A DNA stretch of 64,000 bases, taken from the NCBI GenBank assembly GCA_024232965.1, contig JACKQF010000001.1:434001-498000 (forward strand). The letters are read 5' to 3'. The DNA is from Verrucomicrobiaceae bacterium. Its GTDB lineage: Bacteria > Verrucomicrobiota > Verrucomicrobiia > Verrucomicrobiales > Verrucomicrobiaceae. Under the pieces are notes generated by a model, which saw only the letters and a list, made by a program, of their open reading frames with translations, did not search any database and was not told the DNA's origin. Position 1 is the first letter of the stretch. Every line of letters begins with the position of its first letter. Below are positions 8,062-16,507 of the stretch, in pieces. A program made the translations under genes and the position numbers.

Positions 8062-9744
8062 ATGTTTGAATGGGAGGAAAATGTCTTTCTCGGCCTCAAG
8101 GCGCTCTACAAACGCCTGGTCGAGAATCCGCGCGAACGTGATGCCGCCGCCGTGCGCGCCGAATTGAAGCCTCGACGGCAGGAACTCTTTCTGCTGGCCA
8201 ACATGATCGCCGAAAAGTCCGTGACCGTGCTCGAAACACCGAACGCGGTGCTTTGTGATCGCGATCACGTTTTTCTCCCGCCGGAGTTTTCTCTCGCGAA
8301 CTCACGCGAGGCCAATGAATCGCTGTTCCAACTCAAGACGCTGCTCGGAGCGCTCGCGATTCGCGATCACGCTGTCGATCCGCGTTTGTTGATGGACAAG
8401 TTTCCGTCCCTCGCGGCGCGATTGAGCGAAATTCAGGCGGCTTTGGGGGAAACCGACTTTTGGCAGGTCATTGGCAAAGCAGACTTCTCCAAAGCCTCCG
8501 CCAACACGAGCGTGAAAGCCCTGGCCGCCGTGTCCGATGCGCCCTCGCAACCTGAGGACGTCACCGAGATCGAAGGCAAGGGCCAAACGAACGTCGCCGT
8601 GCTCGAAGGCGACGACGATCAACCCATTGAGTCGGAGATGCCGATCCACATCTTCGAGAAGGCGGAGACGCTCGAAGAATACAGCGGTCTCCAGCGCAAA
8701 ACCGACGACGACGACGAACTCGACGACCATAGCGAAGCCTTGCGCAGCGTGGACATGAAACACGTCATTCGCACCCGCGAGCGTCCGCGTTCGATCTACC
8801 GCAGTGACATCGTCATGGACGGTCTGGCCTTCGATGTCGGCGACTGCGCACCGGCGGCGGGCATTCCGTATCCCGAGTGGGACTTCAAAAAGCAGCGTCA
8901 CAAGCCCGACTGGTGCTTCATTTGGCAAGACACCCTGAGCCATAGCGATCCAGCCTGGGTGCAGCGCACCGCCACGAAGCACCGCTCGGTCATTCTCGAC
9001 CTGCGCAAAAAACTCGCTGCGCTCGCCACCCAAACCCAGCGCGCGAAACGCCAGGCGGACGGCCCCGAGCTCGACATCGACGCCGTCGTCGCCGCGCAGG
9101 TGGCCCGCCATTCAGGGCACAGCCCCGACGACCGCATCTACATCCAGCGCCAGCGTAAATTGCACGATGTCGCCGCGCTCATCCTCATGGACCAGAGCTT
9201 CTCCACCGACGCCTGGGTCGATGACGCACGCGTGCTCGATACCATCCGTGAGACCCTCTTCTGCGTGGGCGAAGTCATGGACGAGTTCATCGAGGGCTTC
9301 GCCGTGGCGGGATTCAGCTCGAACACGCGCCGCCAGTGCGACTTTCATCTCATCAAGAACTTCGCGGACACCTGGCACGGCTCGCGGGCGCGGCTCGGCA
9401 GTCTCGAAGCCCATGGTTACACCCGCATCGGCCCCGCGCTGCGTCACGCGCAGGAGTTGCTCATTCGCCAACCGGCGGAGAAACGCGTCATCTTCCTGCT
9501 CACCGACGGCCGCCCCTGTGACTACGACCGCTACGAAGGCGAATACGGCATTCGCGATGTTCGCAAGGCCATCGAGAACGGCAGCCGCCACGGCATCATG
9601 ACCCACGCCTTCGCCATCGAAAAACGTGCCCGCGAGGAGTTTCCCCGCATGTTCAGTCGGAATCACTATGACATCGTATCGAGCCCCCGCGCGCTGGTCG
9701 CCAGCATGTGCGGCGCATTTGCACGCCTAAAGCTCGCGTCCTGA
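8062..9744 (+). CDS. norD: NorD, VWA-domain activation protein for NO reductase
   Basis: 560-residue cytoplasmic protein. The C-terminal third is a von Willebrand A domain with the MIDAS motif DQSFS (in AALILMDQSFSTDAW), a distal YTRIGPALRHA segment and LLTDGRPCDYDRYEG, as in NorD/CbbO proteins. The N-terminal half is poorly conserved, with an acidic stretch DDDDELDD near residue 215. NorD and NorQ form a chaperone pair needed for active NO reductase. The gene lies 9 bp after norQ and closes the norCBQD operon; 158 bp later a new promoter begins. Confidence 0.94.
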   Translation: MFEWEENVFLGLKALYKRLVENPRERDAAAVRAELKPRRQELFLLANMIAEKSVTVLETPNAVLCDRDHVFLPPEFSLANSREANESLFQLKTLLGALAIRDHAVDPRLLMDKFPSLAARLSEIQAALGETDFWQVIGKADFSKASANTSVKALAAVSDAPSQPEDVTEIEGKGQTNVAVLEGDDDQPIESEMPIHIFEKAETLEEYSGLQRKTDDDDELDDHSEALRSVDMKHVIRTRERPRSIYRSDIVMDGLAFDVGDCAPAAGIPYPEWDFKKQRHKPDWCFIWQDTLSHSDPAWVQRTATKHRSVILDLRKKLAALATQTQRAKRQADGPELDIDAVVAAQVARHSGHSPDDRIYIQRQRKLHDVAALILMDQSFSTDAWVDDARVLDTIRETLFCVGEVMDEFIEGFAVAGFSSNTRRQCDFHLIKNFADTWHGSRARLGSLEAHGYTRIGPALRHAQELLIRQPAEKRVIFLLTDGRPCDYDRYEGEYGIRDVRKAIENGSRHGIMTHAFAIEKRAREEFPRMFSRNHYDIVSSPRALVASMCGAFARLKLAS

Positions 9745-9857
9745 ATCAGCCCGGCACGGCGTGAGCGTTGGGGTGTGGACAACCGCAAGATTGGCGGATT
9801 TGAAACTAATATCCGAATGGGTTTCCCGATTGAGGAAGTCGTCGTGGAGCAGCATCG

Positions 9858-9887
9858 TTCTATTACGGAACTCCAGTTCTTTAATAA
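9858..9887 (+). promoter_or_regulatory. Globin-nirK promoter with the same 24-bp operator (9862-9885)
   Basis: ATTACGGAA-N6-TTCTTTAAT shares its left arm exactly, and its right arm apart from one base, with the operator at 5049-5072. The candidate -35 (TTCTAT, 9858-9863) and -10 (TAATAA, 9882-9887) fall at identical offsets. The remaining sequence around the two sites is unrelated, so the match is unlikely to be a recent duplication. It implies common control of norCBQD and the globin-nirK operon. Confidence 0.75.
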
Positions 9888-9902
9888 GTCCAAACGCAGC
9901 CT

Positions 9903-10397
9903 GTGCCTCCACGCCTTTCCCAGTCTCCAACTGACGCGCCCAAACCTGATCTTCTGGGTCGGGCCGAGATCGAAGTACTCGTCAACGCCTTCTATGACCG
10001 TGTTCGCGGCGACGAAACACTCGGCGTCATCTTTGACAAAGTCGCCCAGACAAACTGGGAGACGCATCTGCCGAAGATGTATGCCTTCTGGGAAACGGTG
10101 ATGTTTCGCAGCGGCGGATTCACGGGAAATCCGCTCGCCGCACACGCCAAGCTCGTGCCGCTAACAGACATGGGACGTGACAAGTTTGATCATTGGCTCA
10201 CGCTCTTCCGCAGCACCGTGGACGACCATTTCGCCGGGGAAAATGCCGAGCACATCAAGCGCTGCGCGGAGGATATGGCGAACGTGATCTACAGCAAGAT
10301 CAACGCCGTGCCTGATCCGCGCTTCGATCCTGCCAACTTGACCCCCGAGCAGAAAAAGCGCTACGCCCAACACAAGTCTCAACCGACCCAACCATGA
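9903..10397 (+). CDS. Group 3 (P-type) truncated haemoglobin
   Basis: 164 residues from a GTG about 15 nt after the -10 box, so the mRNA leader would be very short. The globin shows [20 protein letters not shown] (B/C helices), [18 protein letters not shown] (E region), [12 protein letters not shown] with the probable proximal His81, and [21 protein letters not shown] (G helix), all typical of group 3 truncated globins. These bind O2 and NO; together with nirK, a role in NO capture or detoxification is likely. The stop overlaps the nirK start (ATGA), so the two are translationally coupled. A C-terminal tail after residue 140 ([17 protein letters not shown]) is extra. Confidence 0.9.
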   Translation: MPPRLSQSPTDAPKPDLLGRAEIEVLVNAFYDRVRGDETLGVIFDKVAQTNWETHLPKMYAFWETVMFRSGGFTGNPLAAHAKLVPLTDMGRDKFDHWLTLFRSTVDDHFAGENAEHIKRCAEDMANVIYSKINAVPDPRFDPANLTPEQKKRYAQHKSQPTQP

Positions 10398-11926
10398 AAA
10401 CATACATCAACCTGACACTATCTGTCCTCACGGCCCTCCTCCTCACCCAATGTGGAGACCGCAAACTAGAGTCAAATGAAACCAATGCCCGGGACACCCT
10501 CAATAAGCCCATGAGTGATATTGCGGCCACAACGTCATCGGCAGGCGGGGTCCTTCAGGAAACGGTGCAGGGACAGGAGGAGGCGGTGCTGACCGACGCC
10601 CCGAATGTGCCGCCACCGATTACGCGTAATCATCCCACGAAGGTGACAGTGCATCTGGAGGTGCAGGAAGTTGTCAAACGCATGGCTGATGGCGTGGATT
10701 ATACCTTCTGGACCTTTGGGGGCAGTGTGCCGGGCAAATTCATCCGCATCCGCCAGAATGACGAGGTGGAGTTCCACCTCATGAACCGGCCGGACAGCAA
10801 GATGCCGCACAACATCGACCTGCACGCGGTGACCGGACCAGGGGGCGGTGCCGCAGCCTCGTTCACGGCCCCGGGCCATGAGTCGGTATTTTCGTTCAAG
10901 GCGCTCAACCCCGGAACCTTCGTTTACCATTGCGCCACGGCCCCTGTGGGGATGCACGTGGCCAATGGCATGTATGGAATGATCCTCGTCGAGCCGGTCG
11001 GCGGACTCTCAAAAGTGGACAAGGAGTACTACGTGATGCAGTCTGAGTTCTACACCAAGGGACCTTACGGTCAGGCGGGCATCCAGCCATTCAGCATGGA
11101 GAAGGCCCTGACCGAAATCCCGGATTACGTCGTCTTCAACGGTTCCGTCGGCGCGATCGCCGGTGACAATGCCATGCCTGCGAACGTGGGCGAGAAGATA
11201 CGGTTGTTCGTCGGCAATGGTGGCCCCAATTTGGCGTCATCCTTCCACGTCATAGGTGAAATTTTCGACAACGTCTATTTGGAGGGTGGCTCTCAACAGG
11301 CACAGCATCAGGTGCAGACCACCATGATTCCGGCAGGGGGTTCGACGGTGGTGGAGTTTGGCCTCGAAGTGCCAGGCACCTACATCTTGGTCGATCACTC
11401 CATCTTCCGCGCCTTCAACAAGGGGGCCGTGGGCATGATCAAGGTTAGTGGCGCGGAGAACAAAGTGGTCTACTCTGGCAAACAGGACGACCGAGTCTAC
11501 CAGCTTGAGGGTGGAGCCATCCAAACGATCCCGCAGGTGGCCACGCAGCAGCCGTCCGCAGCGAACAAGGAAGAGCGCATCGCCCGCGGCAAGATTGTTT
11601 ACAACACCGTCTGCTTTGCCTGCCATCAGCCGGAGGGGCAGGGGATCCCGAAAGCTTTCCCGCCACTGGCCAAGTCTGACTACCTCAATGCCGACGCGAA
11701 GCGCGCGATCAGCACCGTCCTGCATGGTTTGCAGGGGAAGGTCTCCGTCAATGGCGAGACCTACGAGAGCATCATGCCGCAACTGGGTTTGAATGACGAG
11801 CAGGTGGCCAACGCTCTGACTTATGTCTACAGCCAGTGGGGCAACAACGGCACCGAGGTTCTGCCTGATCTGGTGAAAGAGGTTCGCGCCACCGTGCCTG
11901 CACCTCCCGCACCGGGGGCACAATAA
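10394..11926 (+). CDS. nirK: Copper nitrite reductase with C-terminal cytochrome c domain
   Basis: 510 residues; reduces nitrite to NO outside the cytoplasmic membrane. A short N-terminal signal ends at Cys20 (LLLTQC), suggesting a lipoprotein, although the lipobox is imperfect. Two cupredoxin domains (about 80-350) hold the copper ligands: type 1 His139, Cys180, His188, Met193 and type 2 His144, His179, His335. The catalytic Asp142 and His285 are present. The loop [14 protein letters not shown] is of the class II type. Residues about 395-490 are a cytochrome c with CFACH (407-411) and probable ligand Met461. Such NirK-cytochrome c fusions are known and let electrons arrive directly at the type 1 site. 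The gene is second in the globin-nirK-nirV/SCO-porin operon. Confidence 0.96.
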   Translation: MKTYINLTLSVLTALLLTQCGDRKLESNETNARDTLNKPMSDIAATTSSAGGVLQETVQGQEEAVLTDAPNVPPPITRNHPTKVTVHLEVQEVVKRMADGVDYTFWTFGGSVPGKFIRIRQNDEVEFHLMNRPDSKMPHNIDLHAVTGPGGGAAASFTAPGHESVFSFKALNPGTFVYHCATAPVGMHVANGMYGMILVEPVGGLSKVDKEYYVMQSEFYTKGPYGQAGIQPFSMEKALTEIPDYVVFNGSVGAIAGDNAMPANVGEKIRLFVGNGGPNLASSFHVIGEIFDNVYLEGGSQQAQHQVQTTMIPAGGSTVVEFGLEVPGTYILVDHSIFRAFNKGAVGMIKVSGAENKVVYSGKQDDRVYQLEGGAIQTIPQVATQQPSAANKEERIARGKIVYNTVCFACHQPEGQGIPKAFPPLAKSDYLNADAKRAISTVLHGLQGKVSVNGETYESIMPQLGLNDEQVANALTYVYSQWGNNGTEVLPDLVKEVRATVPAPPAPGAQ

Positions 11927-11931
11927 TCCAA

Positions 11932-13251
11932 ATGATCTCCCGCTCTCTAGTTTGCGTGCTTCTGGCCGTCGCGACGGGTGTCTCTCATGTCTCTCATGCG
12001 GAGACACCAGAGCCGCCGGCGGGCACGGTATTCATCCCCGCCGGAAGTTATCAGCCGCTCTATGCCAAGGGTGCCGCGCAGCGGGTCACCGCGCCGTTTT
12101 TCATGGACATTGTGCAGGTGACCAACGGGAAGTTCCTCGACTTCGTGACGGCCCATCCTGAGTGGCGGAGATCCAAGGCGAGCCGCACCCAGGCGGACGC
12201 GAATTACCTGCACCACTGGGCGGGTGATCTCGATCTCGGCGCCGATGCGGAACGGTTGAGTCAGGCCCCGGTGACCAATGTTTCCTGGTTTGCGGCCAAG
12301 GCATACTGTGAGTCGCAGGGCCGGCGGTTGCCCACCCAGGACGAGTGGGAGTTCGCCGCCCGCGCAGATGCCACACGGTTCGATGCCTCGGGGGATCAGG
12401 TGTTTCTGCGGCAGTTGCTGGAGTGGTACTCCAAACCCGCCAACAGCAACCTGGAGCCCGTGCAATCCGCCCCTCTCAATGTCTATGGTCTGCGTGGCAT
12501 GCACGGGCAGGTCTGGGAATGGGTCCAGGATTTTAACTCCACCTTGATCGTTGGCGACTCGCGTGGCGATGGCTCGCTGGAGCGGAAATTGTTCTGTGGT
12601 GCCGGATCGCTGCTCGCCGCAGATGTGAGCAACTATGCGGCCTTCATGCGCTACGCGTTCAGGAGCAGTCTGAAGGGCGATTACTGCGTGGGCAGTCTTG
12701 GCTTTCGCGCCGCCCGGTCAGTAGGGCCTGAGCCGCTCGCGACCGTGGCGGCGACCGGGGTGATAACATCCCCCTATGATCTGACCGGCAGATGGCGGAC
12801 CCAGGACGACACTGAGATCAGCCTTTCCGAGCTTCGCGGGAAAGTGCGTGTCGTCACCATGGGCTTCACTTCGTGCCAATACGCCTGCGGACGCATCATG
12901 AGCGACATGCAGCAGATCGAGCGGGACCTCGGGGCAGATGCGGCCAAGACCGGCTTCGTCTTCTTCTCAATTGATCCTGAGCGTGACAATCCAGCCAAAA
13001 CCCAGGCAGTCTTGCTCGAGCGGAAGATGGACGCCTCACGCTGGACCTTCCTCAGCGCACCCAAAGCGTCTGTTCAGGAGTTGTCCGTCGTGCTCGGCTT
13101 CAAGTATCAGCAGATCGATGAATTCTTCGCCCACTCCAACATCATCGCGGTGATTGATTCCAACGGGGTCATCGTTCATCGCGAGGAAATTCTAGGCGCC
13201 GATCTGGGCCCCACCGTCGCTGCGGTCCGCAAATTGTTAGCCGCTCCCTAA
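11932..13251 (+). CDS. nirV-like: NirV-like formylglycine-generating-enzyme domain fused to SCO1/SenC domain
   Basis: 439 residues with a signal peptide. Residues about 28-265 are an FGE-sulfatase (SUMF1) domain: PAGTVFIPAGSY, APVTNVSWFAAKAYCESQGRRLPTQDEWEFAAR, GMHGQVWEWVQDF and GSLGFRAARS. Residues about 280-439 are a SCO/thioredoxin-like domain with copper-binding C315-x3-C319 (TSCQYACG) and His401 (FAHSN). NirV, an FGE-like protein, is encoded next to nirK in some proteobacteria, and SCO proteins deliver copper. A fusion placed directly after nirK suggests a dedicated NirK copper-site or maturation factor. That role is inference; the domain calls are firm. The start is 5 bp after the nirK stop. 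Confidence 0.9.
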   Translation: MISRSLVCVLLAVATGVSHVSHAETPEPPAGTVFIPAGSYQPLYAKGAAQRVTAPFFMDIVQVTNGKFLDFVTAHPEWRRSKASRTQADANYLHHWAGDLDLGADAERLSQAPVTNVSWFAAKAYCESQGRRLPTQDEWEFAARADATRFDASGDQVFLRQLLEWYSKPANSNLEPVQSAPLNVYGLRGMHGQVWEWVQDFNSTLIVGDSRGDGSLERKLFCGAGSLLAADVSNYAAFMRYAFRSSLKGDYCVGSLGFRAARSVGPEPLATVAATGVITSPYDLTGRWRTQDDTEISLSELRGKVRVVTMGFTSCQYACGRIMSDMQQIERDLGADAAKTGFVFFSIDPERDNPAKTQAVLLERKMDASRWTFLSAPKASVQELSVVLGFKYQQIDEFFAHSNIIAVIDSNGVIVHREEILGADLGPTVAAVRKLLAAP

Positions 13252-13263
13252 CCCTCTGATCTC

Positions 13264-14607
13264 ATGAAAACTACCCTCATCAGTTCACTCGTCGCTGTCC
13301 ATCTGCTTCTAACCATCGTGCCCGCAGGCCGTGCCGGCACCTGTCCCCCAGTCGCCGCGCCTCACGCCGTCGTGACACCAAATCCGCTGTCCTTGGCCGA
13401 AGGGAGGGTCGTTTTCAGCTTCGAAGACCAGAACCGATTCGAGTTCCGCGACAACAACTTCGATTTTAACAGCGGCCTGGGCACGATCAACGATGACTCC
13501 TGGCTGCTGAACCGGGCACGTGTCGGGCTGCAACTCAAACCCACCGACTGGTTGACCTTTTTCGCCCAGGGACAGGACAGCCGTGAGATCGGTAGTGATC
13601 GCGCCGACATTCCTGGGCTCCTCGGTGCGGAGGGGGACAATCCTTTCGACCTGCGCCAGGCCTATGTCGAGATCGGCGATGGCAAGAGCTTCCCCTTGTC
13701 GTTCAAAGCGGGTCGGCAGGTGCTGCTCTATGGCGATCAGCGTCTCATTGGTCCGCTGGACTGGAACAACATTTCCCGCACCTTTGATGCCGCCAAAATT
13801 CGCTGGCACGGGCCGGACGGCATTTGGGTGGATGCCTTCACCTCGTCCGTCGTGGTGCCGTCACAAGGTGGCTTTGATGAGAGCGACTGGGATTCCATCT
13901 TCTCCGGCATCTATGCGCACATCCCGACCTTCAAAACACAGGACACGGAGATCTATGCTCTGCACCTCTCAGACGACAATCGGAATGACGACTTAGTCAC
14001 GCTTGGCACGCACTGGAAATCTCTGCCTGGCGTGTTGGGGCCCTGGGACTATGAAACGGAGTTCGCTTTCCAGGCGGGAGATGCTGGAGGGAAGAGCCTT
14101 CGTGCCTTCGCCAGCTACGTGGAGGCCGGCTACACCCTGGGTGCCGCGTGGAAGCCACGTGTCGGGCTCGAATACAGTTATGGCAGCGGCGATGGCGATC
14201 CGGCCGACGGCACCACTCACAGTTTTCAAAATCTGTATCCGACGAACCATCTTCATTACGGACTCATGGACGCCTTCTCCTGGAGCAATCTCCACGATGC
14301 CGTGCTGCATCTGAGCGCCAAACCCGCGAAGACCGTGACGGCCGGGATGGATCTGCATTTCTTTTGGCTGGCGGACACGGCAGACACTTGGAGGCGGGCC
14401 AATGCCGCGACCGCGGTGCGGCTGGCGAGTCCAGCGGCCAGCAACTACGCTGGAGCGGAACTCGACCTCCTGACCTCCTGGACGCCTTGTGCCGGGTTCA
14501 CACTTACCGCTGGCTATTCGCATTTCTTTGCGGGCAGTTACCTCAGCGACACGGGAGCGGGCAGTGACGCCGATTTTGTGTACTTGATGACCGGCCTGAA
14601 GTTTTAG
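13264..14607 (+). CDS. Outer-membrane beta-barrel, alginate-export family
   Basis: 447 residues with a signal peptide ending near AGRAG. The mature protein reads as alternating aromatic and polar beta strands: FSFEDQNRFEFRDNN, WLLNRARVGLQLKPTDWLTFFAQGQDSRE, LRQAYVEIGD, FKAGRQVLLYGDQRLIGPLDWNN, and a last strand ending in a terminal Phe (FVYLMTGLKF), a usual outer-membrane assembly signal. The pattern matches the alginate-export (AlgE-like) porin family. It is the last gene of the nirK operon (12 bp gap), suggesting passage of nitrite or another anion across the outer membrane; substrate is unproven. Confidence 0.82.
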   Translation: MKTTLISSLVAVHLLLTIVPAGRAGTCPPVAAPHAVVTPNPLSLAEGRVVFSFEDQNRFEFRDNNFDFNSGLGTINDDSWLLNRARVGLQLKPTDWLTFFAQGQDSREIGSDRADIPGLLGAEGDNPFDLRQAYVEIGDGKSFPLSFKAGRQVLLYGDQRLIGPLDWNNISRTFDAAKIRWHGPDGIWVDAFTSSVVVPSQGGFDESDWDSIFSGIYAHIPTFKTQDTEIYALHLSDDNRNDDLVTLGTHWKSLPGVLGPWDYETEFAFQAGDAGGKSLRAFASYVEAGYTLGAAWKPRVGLEYSYGSGDGDPADGTTHSFQNLYPTNHLHYGLMDAFSWSNLHDAVLHLSAKPAKTVTAGMDLHFFWLADTADTWRRANAATAVRLASPAASNYAGAELDLLTSWTPCAGFTLTAGYSHFFAGSYLSDTGAGSDADFVYLMTGLKF

Positions 14608-14693
14608 GCGGCAGATATCTTCGCATGAACTCCAGTGGTGACATGTGTAGGCAGGAACTGTAAAAATATAGTGATTGACACTGTGTTGCAAAG

Positions 14694-14710
14694 CCCCGGC
14701 TTGGCCGGGG
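14694..14710. other. Short GC-rich hairpin downstream of the porin gene
   Basis: CCCCGGC-TTG-GCCGGGG forms a perfect 7-bp stem with a 3-nt loop 86 bp after the porin stop. No T-run follows on either strand, so it is not a standard intrinsic terminator, though it may protect the 3' end of the operon mRNA. Confidence 0.35.
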
Positions 14711-14786
14711 GCGGGTGTCGACGTTTGTCGATTACATGAGCATGCCTGTGTTGGATCTCCACGCGTTGACGGTTCTCTGAATGGTT

Positions 14787-15284
14787 TATGATGGCTTCGA
14801 CGAGAGGCCGTTTCTGGCCTTTTGCGAAGTTGCCCGGGCCTGTTGGTATTGCGGTGCCAAGGTAAAGCTCCACCGACCTCCAGATGAACTGAGCCGGGAG
14901 GTGCCGATTCTGCTGATTCGCTAGGTTGCGGAATTGAAACCTCCCATCCTCATCCTTGCCGGCGGCGAACCGCTCATCCATCCGCGCTCCTTTGATATTC
15001 TGGGTAAGGCGAGCGCTGGCGACTTGAAGCTGACCGTTTTCGCGAACGGCACTATCATCACGCCCGAAAAGGCCGCAATGCGGAAGGCCGCCAACGTAGC
15101 CTATGTTGGCGTTTCGCTGGATGGCATTAGCAAAATCTATGACGAGTTCCGCCGCAAGGGGGGGCTTTTGCTGCGGCGGCGTGAGCAGCAAACGCGCCAT
15201 GCATGGATTAGTATTCCCTTCGCGGGCTGCCTAACGGACGCAGAGCGCTCAAGCATCAAGTTGGTGAACTACACGGGTGGTTAG
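14787..15284 (+). pseudogene. Decayed radical SAM gene, NirJ/AhbD-like fragment
   Basis: Reading one frame from 14787 gives FDERPFLAFCEVARACWYCGAK, then PPDELSREVPILLIR, an in-frame TAG (14922-14924), then VAELKPPILILAGGEPLIHP and YVGVSLDGISKIYDEFRRKGG. This is the start of a NirJ/AhbD-type radical SAM enzyme (haem d1 / alternative haem pathway), with the GGEP motif intact. The CxxxCxxC cluster site has lost a cysteine and surrounding residues. At the G-run 15158-15164 the frame slips: the next frame reads GAFAAAA and stops, as expected for the family continuation. The C-terminal half and SPASM region are missing. It sits just behind the nirK operon, so it may be a relic of an older denitrification or haem locus. 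Confidence 0.8.
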
Positions 15285-16387
15285 CGGTCTCTGCCTGGCA
15301 GGCTGAGACCGCTGGGGACCCGATCCGGCATGAGTCGGTCGTAGTCGTCAGCGCTTAATGCCCCCAGGAAGGAGATGATGTTGCCGTGGTCTTCAGGGAG
15401 AAGGTTTAGTTTTTGCAGAAGGGGATCCAGCGGGGGCAGTGAAGATGCGTCGCCGCCATCCAAGGTCTCGCTGACTTGGTCGCTCAGTCGATCATAAAAC
15501 AAAAGGACCTGCTCCAGCGTCATGAGCCCGCCGTTGTGCATGTAGGGCGCGGTATGGCGGAGATTGCGCAGCGAAGGGGTTCGGAAATCGGCCCGCGGTG
15601 ATGCTGAATCGGTGATGCCGATGCTGTGCAACTTGAAGTCGGAGAGCATCGGCCCGTTGTGGCAGAGCGCGCAGCCTGCTTTTTGAAAGGCCTGCATTCC
15701 TGCTTTTTGTTGGACTGTCAGACCGTCTGGATCCCCACGGATAAATCGATCAAAAGGGCTGTCGGGCGTGATGAGTGTGCGCTCGTAGGCGGCGATTGCC
15801 TGGGCCACTCGGGGTCCGGTGATCTCGGTGGCAAAGCGTTTTTGGTATTCGGGGATCGCTTTGAGTCGCTCCACCATTTGAGGCACTGCGGCGGTTTTGC
15901 TGCATGCGTCGCCGCGCATTTCTTCGCGGCTTTCGATGGGCACCAGCGCCTGCGACTCCAGGCTCTGCACTCGGTTGTCCCAGAACATGGGGGCGACCTG
16001 TGGATCGTGCGATTTGGTGTTCTCGATCCCGTTGAAGGCGGTGTTGAGGATGGTGGGAGTATTGCGCAGAAGCGGCGCGAGGTCGCTTGATTTTGACACC
16101 TTGCGTTTTGGGCCGAGCCCGCGGGCATTGACACCCAAAGGGGTGGATCTGCCATCGGCCCATCCGTGGTCTGGGTGGTGGCAAGTCGCGCAGGCGACCT
16201 CGCGCGTGGCGGAGAGGATGGGGTCAAAAAATAGCAGGCGACCGAGCTCAACTTGCTGGGGTGTGTCTGCGGCAAGCGCGGCTGATTTTGGGAGTGCGCT
16301 GATGGTTTGATCAGGTGCTGCCTCCACCGCGAGGAGTCGTCCCGACAGGAGAGCGACGCAGATGCAGCGGAGAGGAAAGTGATTCAT
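15281..16387 (-). CDS. Di-haem cytochrome c peroxidase (CcpA/MauG family)
   Basis: 368 residues with a signal peptide (ending near VEAAPDQ). Two c-type haem motifs are present: CATCHHPDHGWADG in the N-terminal domain (high-spin haem side) and CALCHNGPMLSDFKLHSIG in the C-terminal domain. LRNTPTILNTAFN, MFWDNRVQSLESQALVPI and RTPSLRNLRHTAPYMHNGGLMTLEQVLLFY are family signatures. Length is normal. It reduces hydrogen peroxide in the periplasm using cytochrome electrons. It runs towards the nir/nor island on the opposite strand and ends in a strong stem-loop at its last codons; a role in protecting denitrification from peroxide is only a contextual guess. Confidence 0.9.
   Translation of the reverse strand: MNHFPLRCICVALLSGRLLAVEAAPDQTISALPKSAALAADTPQQVELGRLLFFDPILSATREVACATCHHPDHGWADGRSTPLGVNARGLGPKRKVSKSSDLAPLLRNTPTILNTAFNGIENTKSHDPQVAPMFWDNRVQSLESQALVPIESREEMRGDACSKTAAVPQMVERLKAIPEYQKRFATEITGPRVAQAIAAYERTLITPDSPFDRFIRGDPDGLTVQQKAGMQAFQKAGCALCHNGPMLSDFKLHSIGITDSASPRADFRTPSLRNLRHTAPYMHNGGLMTLEQVLLFYDRLSDQVSETLDGGDASSLPPLDPLLQKLNLLPEDHGNIISFLGALSADDYDRLMPDRVPSGLSLPGRDR
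15283..15313. other. Strong stem-loop at the 3' end of the cytochrome c peroxidase gene
   Basis: AGCGGTCTC pairs with GAGACCGCT across a 13-nt centre that itself can form a further GCCT/AGGC stem. It covers the last codons and stop of the peroxidase gene. No T-run follows on the minus strand, so it is either mRNA-stabilising or a factor-assisted termination site. Confidence 0.5.
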
Positions 16388-16507
16388 GTGAGAGCGGCTA
16401 GAATACTCAGAAAACGGATGGGGAACAGAATGTCTGGCATTGAGGACGTATTGTTCTAGAGTGCCCTTTCAAAGACCGAGAGGTCGCGTCCCGATCCTAA
16501 AGCGCCC

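Noticed and set aside
14694..14710. Intrinsic terminator after the porin gene
   Set aside because: The stem is perfect, but no T-run follows on either strand.
14604..15200. 198-codon minus-strand open frame over the radical SAM relic
   Set aside because: The plus-strand reading shows conserved radical SAM segments, and the antisense frame does not.
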